The notes below the pieces were generated by a model. It was not told the origin of the DNA, did not search any database, and saw nothing but the letters and a program-made list of their open reading frames with translations. The translations under genes were made by a program, and so were the position numbers. This document shows, piece by piece, positions 1 through 6,575 of a stretch of DNA of 10,043 nt. Every line of letters begins with the position of its first letter. Position 1 is the first letter of the stretch. The stretch lies in contig JAKDKI010000058.1 in the NCBI GenBank assembly GCA_030453435.1, forward strand, positions 1 to 10,043. The letters are read 5' to 3'. The DNA is from Kocuria sp. (GTDB lineage: Bacteria > Actinomycetota > Actinomycetes > Actinomycetales > Micrococcaceae).

Positions 1-953
1 CTGAGCACCAGCGTCACTTCTACGGCCAGGAGCTGGACACCGAGTCCCAGATCATTGTCAGCGCCGGAGCTACTGAGGGACTGACGGCCAGCCTGCTTTC
101 ATTCTTGGAACCCGGTGACGAGGTGGTCGTGTTCGAACCCCACTACGACCTCTACGGCGCGGTAATCCGCTTCGCTGGGGCCACCGCGGTTCCTGTTCCG
201 CTCTTGCCGCCCGCGTTCACACCCGATCCCGACGACGTTCGCGCTGCTTTCTCGCCCCGAACCCGCGCCGTGATCCTCAACGACCCGCACAACCCCACGG
301 GCACCGTGGCGTCGCGCGAGTTCCTCACGCAGTTGGTCGAGCTGGCCACGGAGTTCGACGCCGTGATCGTCACCGACGAGGTCTACGAGCACTTGCGCTT
401 CAACGGGCAGCACGTGCCGATCGCCACTCTGCCCGGTGCGTTCGATCGCACCTTGACCGTGTCCTCGGCGGGCAAGACCTTTTCCGCCACGGGGTGGCGC
501 GTGGGCTGGGTCAGCGGCCCGGAACACCTGATTCGGGGCGTGACCGCAGTGAAGTCGTACATGTCCCACAGTGCGGCCGCTCCCCTGCAACATGCCGTCG
601 CGGAGGCCGTAGGATTCTCACCCGAGTTCTACGAGCACCTATTGGTCGATTACCGCGACCGGCGCGACGTTTTGGTCAACGGCTTACGGGAGGCCGGGTT
701 GAACCCGCCGGAACCGCAAGGCACCTTTTTCGCGGTGGCCGATGTCAGTGATCACTACGCGTTGGCCGGAGTCAGCAACGCCAAAGAACTCGGCGAGCAC
801 TGGGCCGAGAACGCCGGAGTCGTGGGGATTCCAGTCTCCGCGTTCGTGGGTGAAGCCAACCGGGGCCTCTACGCGGACTGGCTCCGGTTAGCTTTCTGCA
901 AGCGCACCGATGTGCTGCGCAAGGCGATGGCCGATCTCACCCTGTCGCTTTGA
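1..953 (+). CDS. PLP-dependent class I/II aminotransferase, 5'-truncated by the window edge
   Basis: A fold-type I aminotransferase that moves an amino group between an amino acid and a 2-oxo acid in the cytoplasm. The reading frame is open from base 3 to the TGA at 951-953 and gives 316 residues; the true start lies upstream. Numbered within this fragment, visible landmarks are SAGATEGL (20-27, cofactor phosphate region), NPTG (97-100), TDEVYEH (124-130, with Asp125 and Tyr128 contacting the PLP ring) and SAGKTFSATGWRVGW (155-169), with the Schiff-base lysine at 158. A C-terminal LRLAFCK probably carries the substrate-carboxylate arginine. The GKTFSxTGWRVGW pattern fits the subgroup of kynurenine/methionine aminotransferases and actinobacterial DapC-like (N-succinyldiaminopimelate) enzymes; the substrate cannot be read from sequence. 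It contains two TTA codons, which are rare in such genomes. It converges on rsmD. Confidence 0.9.
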   Translation, partial: EHQRHFYGQELDTESQIIVSAGATEGLTASLLSFLEPGDEVVVFEPHYDLYGAVIRFAGATAVPVPLLPPAFTPDPDDVRAAFSPRTRAVILNDPHNPTGTVASREFLTQLVELATEFDAVIVTDEVYEHLRFNGQHVPIATLPGAFDRTLTVSSAGKTFSATGWRVGWVSGPEHLIRGVTAVKSYMSHSAAAPLQHAVAEAVGFSPEFYEHLLVDYRDRRDVLVNGLREAGLNPPEPQGTFFAVADVSDHYALAGVSNAKELGEHWAENAGVVGIPVSAFVGEANRGLYADWLRLAFCKRTDVLRKAMADLTLSL

Positions 954-983
954 GGTCCAGAGCCATGTAGCCCTGAGGAAGCT

Positions 984-1002
984 CGGGAACGAGAAATTCC
1001 CG
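984..1002. terminator. Small hairpin between convergent genes
   Basis: CGGGAA at 984-989 pairs perfectly with TTCCCG at 997-1002 across a 7-base loop. It sits in the 75-base gap between the aminotransferase and rsmD stop codons, where a terminator is expected. The stem is only 6 bp and neither strand shows a clear T-run after it, so a role in termination is tentative. Confidence 0.25.
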
Positions 1003-1008
1003 CCCCAT

Positions 1009-1049
1009 GAGGACTGCTCAATCGGCCCCTAAACGGATTGTGGGTCCTC
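1009..1049. terminator. Candidate bidirectional terminator at the rsmD 3' end
   Basis: A two-part stem spans the rsmD stop codon. GAGGAC (1009-1014) pairs with GTCCTC (1044-1049), and inside it CAATC (1019-1023) pairs with GATTG (1036-1040). An asymmetric 4/3-base internal loop separates the two stems, and the apical loop is 12 bases. The position between convergent genes suits mutual termination. There is no T-run, so an intrinsic terminator of the classical kind is not shown. Confidence 0.3.
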
Positions 1050-1640
1050 GGAATGCTCGGCGGCGGACTCCTCGCCCGGGGTCTCCTCGACGTACCAGAG
1101 GACCGTCTCGCCGTGGGTGGTGTGTTCCAATCGCTGCAGCCCCTCCGGCCACGTCGGTTCCTCGGTGCGCGCGGAACGTTCCACCACAATGACTGCGCCT
1201 GGGCCGAGATGACCGACCAGACGCCCCAGCAGAGCGGTCAGGTCTTCGTTGGGCAGCGGATAGGGCGGATCCACGAGTACCAGGTCCCAGCGGCGGCTTC
1301 CCAGCCGGGTGAGAAAGGTGGCCACCGGGGACTGCACCGTGGTGATCTCGATATCCGGTCGAGCACCGGCAAGCACCTGAGCATTCGCCCGACACACCGA
1401 CGCCGCCCCGTTGGCTTTCTCCACCAGGGTCACCTCACGCGCTCCCCGGCTTGCCGCTTCCAGTCCGAGAGCACCCGAACCCGCGAACAAGTCCAGTACG
1501 CGGGCGTCCTCGCACATGCCCCACGCCTCCAGGCGAGCGAACAGGGATTCCTTAACGCGATCGGTCGTGGGTCGGGTGGCCGAACCGGGCACTGATTTGA
1601 TGCGCAGTCCGCCCGCGGCCCCGGAAATAATGCGTGTCAT
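1029..1640 (-). CDS. rsmD: 16S rRNA (guanine(966)-N(2))-methyltransferase RsmD
   Basis: An SAM-dependent methyltransferase of 203 residues that makes m2G966 in 16S rRNA during 30S assembly. It shows the family order: RPTTDRVKESLF (23-34), the SAM-binding motif DLFAGSGALGLEAASRGA (50-67) followed by the acidic VEK strand (73-75), and the catalytic DPPY (124-127) of N2-guanine methyltransferases. The length is close to the family norm of about 185-200; the extra is an acidic tail (about 187-203). The ATG at 1640 overlaps the recG stop by four bases (ATGA) and has a GGAG five bases upstream, so it is probably translationally coupled to recG. In many actinobacteria coaD follows rsmD; here the cluster ends instead against the opposing aminotransferase gene. 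Confidence 0.95.
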   Translation of the reverse strand: MTRIISGAAGGLRIKSVPGSATRPTTDRVKESLFARLEAWGMCEDARVLDLFAGSGALGLEAASRGAREVTLVEKANGAASVCRANAQVLAGARPDIEITTVQSPVATFLTRLGSRRWDLVLVDPPYPLPNEDLTALLGRLVGHLGPGAVIVVERSARTEEPTWPEGLQRLEHTTHGETVLWYVEETPGEESAAEHSEDPQSV

Positions 1641-3904
1641 CCGCGCTCCAAAAATGCCTGGCTGTTCTCATCCACCACTCGCCCAATGGCCGCGAGCAGT
1701 TCTGTGTGCTGGTTCAACTTTGGGTCCTCGGCAATGACTGCTTCCGCGTCCTCACGGGCGCGGGTCACCAGGGCTTCGTCCCGCAGCGCACTGATCCAGC
1801 GCAGGCCGGACTTCCGGCCTGACTGCGAGGCACCCAGGATGTTGCCCTCGCGGCGCAGCTTGAGATCCACCTCCGCGAGTTCGAAACCGTCCGTGGTGGA
1901 GGCGACCGCGGCCAACCGTTCCCGGCCCGGATGATCCGGACGGCTGCGGGTGACCAGCAAGCACGTGCTCTCGTGCTCGCCACGGCCGATGCGACCGCGC
2001 AACTGATGCAACTGGGAGATGCCGAAGCGCTCGGGGTCCACCATGATCATGAGCGACGCGTTGGCCACGTCCACGCCCACCTCGATCACCGTGGTGGAAA
2101 TGAGCACATCGATGTCCCCAGCAGCGAACCGGTTCATCGTTTCAGTTTTCACGAGCGGGTCCTGACGGCCGTGCAATACCGCTATCCGGGCGTCCCGAAG
2201 CTCCGGTTGCGCACTGATCAGCCGCTCGAGCCACTGCACCGTGGCCGGTGCCGGGCCATCCCCGTCATCACCTTGTTCCTGGGCCGCGAGCAACGAGTCT
2301 CGCAGGGAATCGAAGGGCGGCAGGGCGGCGTCGTCGCCGATCTTGGGTGCCACTACGTACACCTGACGGCCGCGCGAAATGTGCTCGCCGGCGAGCGCCC
2401 ACACGCGCCGTTCCCATGCGGGGCCGTGTTCGGCCAGGCCCACCACGTGCGTGTGGATGGGGCGGCGGCCGCCGGGCAGCTCGCGCAGGGTGCTGACGTC
2501 CAAGTCGCCGAAGACCGTCATGGCCACGGTGCGCGGGATGGGCGTGGCGGTCATGACCAGGGTGTGAGGTGTGTGCCCGGCCTTATCGCGCAGGGCGTCA
2601 CGCTGTTCCACGCCAAAGCGGTGCTGTTCGTCCACGACCGCCAGACCGAGATCGGCGAACTGGACCTTCTCCTGGATGAGCGCGTGAGTGCCTACCACGA
2701 TGCCCGCCGCGCCGCTCGCAATGTCCAACAACGCGGCGCGCTTGGCGGCGGTGGGCAACGAACCGGTCAGCAACACGACCTTGGTGCCGTCCGGATCGCC
2801 GTCCAACTGATCGGGGCGGGCCAGCGGCCCGAGCGAGGCCACGATCTTGTCGTAGTGCTGCTGAGCGAGCACCTCCGTGGGGGCCAACATGGCCGCCTGG
2901 CCGCCCGTGTCCACGATCTGCAGCATCGCGCGCAGGGCCACCACAGTCTTACCGGAACCCACGTCGCCTTGGAGCAAGCGATTCATGGGGGCGGTGCCGG
3001 CCAGCTCGGCCTGAATCTGTTCGCCCACCGCGCGCTGGCCCTCCGTCAGGGTGAACGGTAGGGCGGCGTCGTAACGAGACAGCAGGCCGCCCGCACGGGC
3101 GGGACGCTCCTCGACGGGCTGGGACGCGTGGTCATGACGACGCCGCGCGAGTTCCGCTTGGAGCACGAAGGCCTCTTGGTACCGGAAACGTTCTTGTGCC
3201 TTCTGGAAGGCCTCCACGGATTCCGGGCGGTGCAGGTCACGGTAGGCCTGCGCCAGTCCGACCAGCTTCTCGCGGTCCAGGATGTGTTGTGGAATCGGGT
3301 CCGTCAGTGAGTCCAGGTCCGCGGTGAGCAGGAGTTGTTGAACGGCGCGAGTGAGCCGCGGAGTGGTTAGTTTGCCACTTTCCGGATACACCGGAATGGG
3401 ATAGACCTCTCCGGACTGGGACGTGAAGTCCGTCACGGAATCAGGGGTGTCCACCACGGCGTAGTCCGCGCCGGTCATGGACAGATTGCCGCGGTACAGC
3501 TCGGGTTTACCCGTGAACAGTGCGTGCGTACCCACGGGCAGTTCCTTCTGAGCCGTGTATGCGTTGAAGAACGTGATCTTCAGTGAAGCGCCCGTGCCGT
3601 CCGAGACGATCACATCGGTCAAGCTTCGGCGTGGGTCCCGCTGCATGCGCCGCGTGGACGAGGATTCCACGCGGGCCACGAACGAGGTTCGTTCCCCGGC
3701 GACCAGGTCGCCCAGCAATTGCAGGTGGCCGCGGCGGATGTAACGGCGCGGTGCATAGTCCAGCAGCTCGCCCACCGTGGTGATGTCCAGATCCTTCTCG
3801 AGCAACTTGACCGTGCTGGTGGGCGAATTCCCCGAAATATAACGAGTCAGCGGCTGGTCCAGGAGCCCGGCAAAAGCCGAGACGGGCTGTACGGAGGTGG
3901 TCAC
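1637..3904 (-). CDS. recG: ATP-dependent DNA helicase RecG
   Basis: A superfamily 2 helicase of 755 residues that remodels stalled forks and branch-migrates Holliday junctions. The N-terminal wedge/OB region covers about 60-160. The helicase core shows Walker A GDVGSGKT (313-320), DEQH (425-428), TATPIPRT (452-459), STTVIEVGVDV (603-613) and QLRGRIGRG (634-642). The C-terminal FELAEVDLKLRREGNILGASQSG region (674-696) corresponds to the RecG-specific motif that couples ATP use to translocation. It is longer than E. coli RecG (693), partly because of an acidic stretch near 540-556. The GTG start at 3904 overlaps the upstream stop by four bases (GTGA). No clear Shine-Dalgarno precedes it, so reinitiation after the DAK gene is likely. 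The identification is firm. Confidence 0.98.
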   Translation of the reverse strand: MTTSVQPVSAFAGLLDQPLTRYISGNSPTSTVKLLEKDLDITTVGELLDYAPRRYIRRGHLQLLGDLVAGERTSFVARVESSSTRRMQRDPRRSLTDVIVSDGTGASLKITFFNAYTAQKELPVGTHALFTGKPELYRGNLSMTGADYAVVDTPDSVTDFTSQSGEVYPIPVYPESGKLTTPRLTRAVQQLLLTADLDSLTDPIPQHILDREKLVGLAQAYRDLHRPESVEAFQKAQERFRYQEAFVLQAELARRRHDHASQPVEERPARAGGLLSRYDAALPFTLTEGQRAVGEQIQAELAGTAPMNRLLQGDVGSGKTVVALRAMLQIVDTGGQAAMLAPTEVLAQQHYDKIVASLGPLARPDQLDGDPDGTKVVLLTGSLPTAAKRAALLDIASGAAGIVVGTHALIQEKVQFADLGLAVVDEQHRFGVEQRDALRDKAGHTPHTLVMTATPIPRTVAMTVFGDLDVSTLRELPGGRRPIHTHVVGLAEHGPAWERRVWALAGEHISRGRQVYVVAPKIGDDAALPPFDSLRDSLLAAQEQGDDGDGPAPATVQWLERLISAQPELRDARIAVLHGRQDPLVKTETMNRFAAGDIDVLISTTVIEVGVDVANASLMIMVDPERFGISQLHQLRGRIGRGEHESTCLLVTRSRPDHPGRERLAAVASTTDGFELAEVDLKLRREGNILGASQSGRKSGLRWISALRDEALVTRAREDAEAVIAEDPKLNQHTELLAAIGRVVDENSQAFLERG
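1802..1821. repeat. Perfect inverted repeat inside recG
   Basis: CAGGCCGGA (1802-1810) and TCCGGCCTG (1813-1821) are exact inverted copies separated by two bases; as a hairpin this gives an 8-bp GC-rich stem with a 4-base loop. It lies in codons for the conserved QSGRKSGLR segment, whose repeated Ser-Gly could produce the symmetry by chance. No second copy was noticed in the window. Confidence 0.5.
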
Positions 3905-4827
3905 GGGGAAACCCGGGGCTCGTCAGAACCCAGTGACGTGACGCTGACATTGACCGCCTGACCGCGAGCGCGCATCAGAGTCAGTGCTTCCTCCGGGTCT
4001 TCAACGTGAACGTGCACGCGCCATGTGTACCCGTGGTCCGTCTCGTTCACGGCGCTGACCAGCACGCTGTCTCCGGCGCCGTCCAGTTCGTGGCGCAGTT
4101 CGGCAGCATCCAGTGCGGACAGTTCCACGGTGCACATGACCTCGAAGCCCACGGAGGCGTGGTTCTCACTGTGTCCGGAATGTTCGGAGTAGTCGCGAAT
4201 GATGTCCGGGACCGGGTTATGGCGTTGCTCGTCCCCGGTCAGAGCAGACCTGAGCTCAACCAGAACGATCAACATGCCCAGCGCACCGGAATCCACGGTA
4301 CCGCGTTCATGCAGGACCGGGAGCTGGTCCACGGTGTCGATCACCGCGTGACTGCCACGGGCGACCACCAGGTCCATCCAGTCCGAGAGCTGTTGGTTGG
4401 AGCCGTCCGGGGAGTTCTCGGGAAGTGACACCTTGCTCACTGCTTCGAGCACGGAAATCAGCGTTCCCGCAACGGGATCCGTCAGCGCTGACCAGCACCG
4501 AACCTGAGCTGCGGAAAACGCGTCACGCAGGTCGCTTGCCGTCACGCGTGTGGAGACCTCGAGCGAGGTCCCCATGGCGGTGAGCGTCAGGGCCATGAGC
4601 ACACCGGAATTACCGCGGGCCTGTTCCAGTGCTGCACGGCCCGCGTGCTGTAGCAGCTCGCCGATGTCGTTGCCTTCGATCAGCTGTGCGGCCTCGGTCG
4701 CATAACCCACGGTGGTGCTGAGGTTGACGCCGGTATCCGAATCGGCCACGGGGAAGACGTTGAGATCATTGAGTACGTCCGTGTGCTCCACCAGAGCACG
4801 GTGCGCGGAGTCCAACCAATCGCGCAC
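3901..4827 (-). CDS. DAK2/DhaL-domain protein, short FakA-like form
   Basis: A protein related to the nucleotide-binding subunit of dihydroxyacetone kinase and to FakA, which phosphorylates fatty acids held by FakB. From the GTG at 4827 it has 308 residues. LNVFPVADSDTGVNL (22-36) carries the Asp29/Asp31 metal-ATP ligands; ARGNSGVLM (70-78), DPVAGTLISVLEAV (117-130) and VDSGALGMLIVLVEL (178-192) complete the DAK2 fold. A second domain (about 226-300) ends with WRVHVHVEDPEEAL. Full FakA/YloV proteins run to about 550 residues, so the C-terminal domain is absent; the stop overlaps recG directly. The start is uncertain. The GTG at 4827 matches the family N-terminus, but GGGAGG lies 16 bases upstream. 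An in-frame TTG at 4860 follows AGGATGG by seven bases and overlaps thiL. The frame stays open to 4971. Substrate unknown. Confidence 0.85.
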   Translation of the reverse strand: MRDWLDSAHRALVEHTDVLNDLNVFPVADSDTGVNLSTTVGYATEAAQLIEGNDIGELLQHAGRAALEQARGNSGVLMALTLTAMGTSLEVSTRVTASDLRDAFSAAQVRCWSALTDPVAGTLISVLEAVSKVSLPENSPDGSNQQLSDWMDLVVARGSHAVIDTVDQLPVLHERGTVDSGALGMLIVLVELRSALTGDEQRHNPVPDIIRDYSEHSGHSENHASVGFEVMCTVELSALDAAELRHELDGAGDSVLVSAVNETDHGYTWRVHVHVEDPEEALTLMRARGQAVNVSVTSLGSDEPRVSP

Positions 4828-4849
4828 GGCCGATACCGTAGAGCCTCCC

Positions 4850-5923
4850 TTATGGCTCAAAATGATCCCATCCTTCACCCACGTCGTAGCCGAGCCATTC
4901 GCCGGGTTCCTGCCCGGCAATGGTGACGGCGGTGTTCCCGTGATCCGCCGGTCGACGGTCTGCGGGCGCACACGAGCCTATCGCACGCATGCCCGGGGGA
5001 ACCTGGACGCCCGGTGGAACCACCCCGAGCAAACCGTGGTCCTCTCCCCCGGTCAGTACCCAGCGCCACGGGTCCTCTCCCGCGGCTTCTCCCGCACGTG
5101 CGAGCTCGGCCACGGATTCTTCCAGCGCGGCCGGGTCCAGATCAATGACGACGCCGCTGGCCCGGGCCACTCGCCCCGCATCGCGTAGCAGACCGTCCGA
5201 AATGTCGATCATGGCACTCGCGCCGGCTCTGGCGGCCCTGGGCCCAGCGGGAATCGCCGCCAGGGGACGCAGCTGCGCTCGTTCGAGATCTTGCCGTTCT
5301 TCCGTGGCCAACCGGTCCCAGCCACTGCCGGGCGAGGCCTCCAGTGCGCTCAGGCCCGCGGCTGCATGGCCGAGCACGCCCGCGTGCACCACGGTTCCCC
5401 CGGCGCCCGCTCCTGAGCGCAACACTGGGTTACCTTGCTCCATGACGCCCAGCACCGTTGCGGTCACGGACAGTTCACGGCCGCGCCCCAAATCGCCGCC
5501 AACTAGCGCGCACTCTGACGCGCCGAGGCGTTCGAAGGCGTCTTTGAGCCCGGCGGCGAAATCCTGAACCCACCGCACCGGAGTGTCACCGGGCAGGGTC
5601 ATCGACACGACCATGGAGGTGGGAACCGCGCCCATCGAGGCGATGTCCGCAAGGTTTTGCGCCGCGCACTTGTGGGCCGTGTCCGCCCCCGTGGTTTCGT
5701 AGCCGTTGGGCCAGCGGACCCGGAAATCCTGATCAACCACCTGCGTGTCGGTGGTGATGACCACGCGACCCTGCGGAACCGCCACCACCGCGCAGTCGTC
5801 CCCCGGCCCCACCTCCACGTATGACGAGGAGGTTTTGGACAGCGGTAAGAACGCTGACAGCAATTCGGATTCGGAGACCTGCTCCACCGTGGCTGAGGGG
5901 GTCGATTCGGGGGAAACGGTCAT
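4850..5923 (-). CDS. thiL: Thiamine-phosphate kinase ThiL
   Basis: Phosphorylates thiamine monophosphate to thiamine diphosphate with ATP, the last step of cofactor synthesis. It has 357 residues from the ATG at 5923. Family landmarks in order: GPGDDCAVV (39-47), TTDTQVVDQDFRVRW (57-71, the metal- and substrate-binding Asp region), NLADIASMGAVP (90-101), LVGGDLGRG (140-148), IDISDGLLRDAGR (239-251) and TGGEDHGLL (291-299), ending in the GWDHF seen in actinobacterial ThiL. An in-frame GTG at 5956 would add 11 residues, but ATG 5923 is preferred: no Shine-Dalgarno is visible, and TACGCT lies six bases upstream, as for a leaderless mRNA. It is the first gene of the leftward cluster. Many actinobacteria carry rpmB between thiL and the DAK gene; none is present here. 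Confidence 0.95.
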   Translation of the reverse strand: MTVSPESTPSATVEQVSESELLSAFLPLSKTSSSYVEVGPGDDCAVVAVPQGRVVITTDTQVVDQDFRVRWPNGYETTGADTAHKCAAQNLADIASMGAVPTSMVVSMTLPGDTPVRWVQDFAAGLKDAFERLGASECALVGGDLGRGRELSVTATVLGVMEQGNPVLRSGAGAGGTVVHAGVLGHAAAGLSALEASPGSGWDRLATEERQDLERAQLRPLAAIPAGPRAARAGASAMIDISDGLLRDAGRVARASGVVIDLDPAALEESVAELARAGEAAGEDPWRWVLTGGEDHGLLGVVPPGVQVPPGMRAIGSCAPADRRPADHGNTAVTIAGQEPGEWLGYDVGEGWDHFEP

Positions 5924-5929
5924 GGGATC

Positions 5930-5935
5930 AGCGTA
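5930..5935 (-). promoter_or_regulatory. Candidate -10 element for thiL (leaderless type)
   Basis: Read on the minus strand, TACGCT fits the actinobacterial TANNNT -10 pattern. Six bases separate it from the thiL ATG, which places the expected transcription start on the A of the start codon. No convincing -35 was found at the usual distance. The lack of a Shine-Dalgarno before thiL supports a leaderless transcript. Confidence 0.4.
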
Positions 5936-5981
5936 ACGAGCGGCACACCCCTGCACGCAGATGCCACCCCGTCCGCGCGTC

Positions 5982-5987
5982 TACAGT
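5982..5987 (+). promoter_or_regulatory. Candidate -10 element for the DUF3515 gene
   Basis: TACAGT fits TANNNT and lies seven bases before an ATG at 5995, which is in frame with a second ATG at 5998. Transcription would start about 5994-5995, giving a transcript with no leader or one base of it. The GGAGGG at 5988-5993 would then lie upstream of the message, so the Shine-Dalgarno-like run and this promoter are competing readings. No clear -35 is visible. Confidence 0.35.
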
Positions 5988-5997
5988 GGAGGGCATG

Positions 5998-6531
5998 ATG
6001 TTCACCCGCGCGCGTTCCCAGGACGGACCACATGGACTCCACATCTCCACACGCCGCGCGGCGTTGGCGACCATGGCGCTGAGCGGCCTGGTCCTCGCCG
6101 GTTGCGGTTCCCCTGTCTCTGTTGACGGTGCACCGCACAACACGGACCCCGCGTGCGCTTCCGCCATGCTGGCCATGCCGGAAACCATGGGTGATCTGGA
6201 TCAGCGGGCCACCACGAGCCAGGGCACTACCGCCTACGGCGATCCTTCAGGAGTCATCGTGCGGTGTGGCGTGGAACCGCCCGCACCCACCACCGACCCG
6301 TGCACCAACGTCAACGGTGTCGACTGGCTCATTTCCGAGGTCGAGGGCCAGGAGAACCAGTGGCGGGCCGTCAGTTACGGTCGCTCCCCCGCCGTGGAGC
6401 TGCTCTTCGACACCGGCCGGGTCCCCTCATCCACGGCAATCGTGGAGGCCGGCAGCGCCGTGGCACAGATCCCCCAGGAGAACACGTGCCTGTCCGTCTC
6501 CGACACCCTGGATTTGCAGAACACCCCCTGA
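5998..6531 (+). CDS. DUF3515-family lipoprotein
   Basis: A small secreted protein of 177 residues, probably anchored to the outer face of the membrane. The N-terminus has basic residues including a twin Arg (19-20), a hydrophobic stretch (about 21-34) and the lipobox LAGC (33-36) with the lipidated Cys36. The mature part fits the actinobacterial DUF3515 family in its typical order: CASAMLAMPETM, a YGDPSGVIVRCGV segment and VNGVDWL. Paired cysteines in the mature part could form disulfides. No function is known for the family. STRRAAL resembles a Tat signal but is not a strict match. The ATG at 5998 has GGAGGG four bases upstream; the ATG at 5995 is the alternative if the message is leaderless. 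It is transcribed alone, divergent from thiL and convergent with ddl. Confidence 0.88.
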   Translation: MFTRARSQDGPHGLHISTRRAALATMALSGLVLAGCGSPVSVDGAPHNTDPACASAMLAMPETMGDLDQRATTSQGTTAYGDPSGVIVRCGVEPPAPTTDPCTNVNGVDWLISEVEGQENQWRAVSYGRSPAVELLFDTGRVPSSTAIVEAGSAVAQIPQENTCLSVSDTLDLQNTP

Positions 6532-6553
6532 CCCGCTCGCGGGCCAAGGGGTG
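6522..6553. terminator. Bidirectional terminator hairpin between the DUF3515 gene and ddl
   Basis: CACCCC (6522-6527) pairs with GGGGTG (6548-6553). After single mismatches, TG (6529-6530) pairs with CA (6545-6546) and CCCG (6532-6535) with CGGG (6540-6543), closing on CTCG. The result is a long, GC-rich, nearly symmetric stem that contains the DUF3515 stop codon and fills most of the 44-base convergent gap. No T-run follows on the plus strand. Confidence 0.55.
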
Positions 6554-6575
6554 CGTAAAAGTCGGGATCTCTCGT

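Noticed and set aside
937..1008. A 23-codon minus-strand open frame downstream of rsmD (begins MGREFLVPEL)
   Set aside because: It has no convincing Shine-Dalgarno and overlaps the aminotransferase 3' end. The protein-like look is not enough at this length; conservation in relatives would be needed.
1931..3061. A 376-codon plus-strand open frame opposite recG
   Set aside because: The opposite strand encodes an unmistakable RecG with all helicase motifs. Long antisense frames are common in GC-rich DNA, and this translation shows no recognisable domain.
4828..4971. Extension of the DAK protein to a start at 4971
   Set aside because: It would overlap thiL by about 120 bases, and the added residues do not resemble the family N-terminus.
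5821..5994. Upstream extension of the DUF3515 reading frame into thiL
   Set aside because: The extension runs antisense to the thiL N-terminus, and the signal peptide and lipobox place the true start at 5995-5998.
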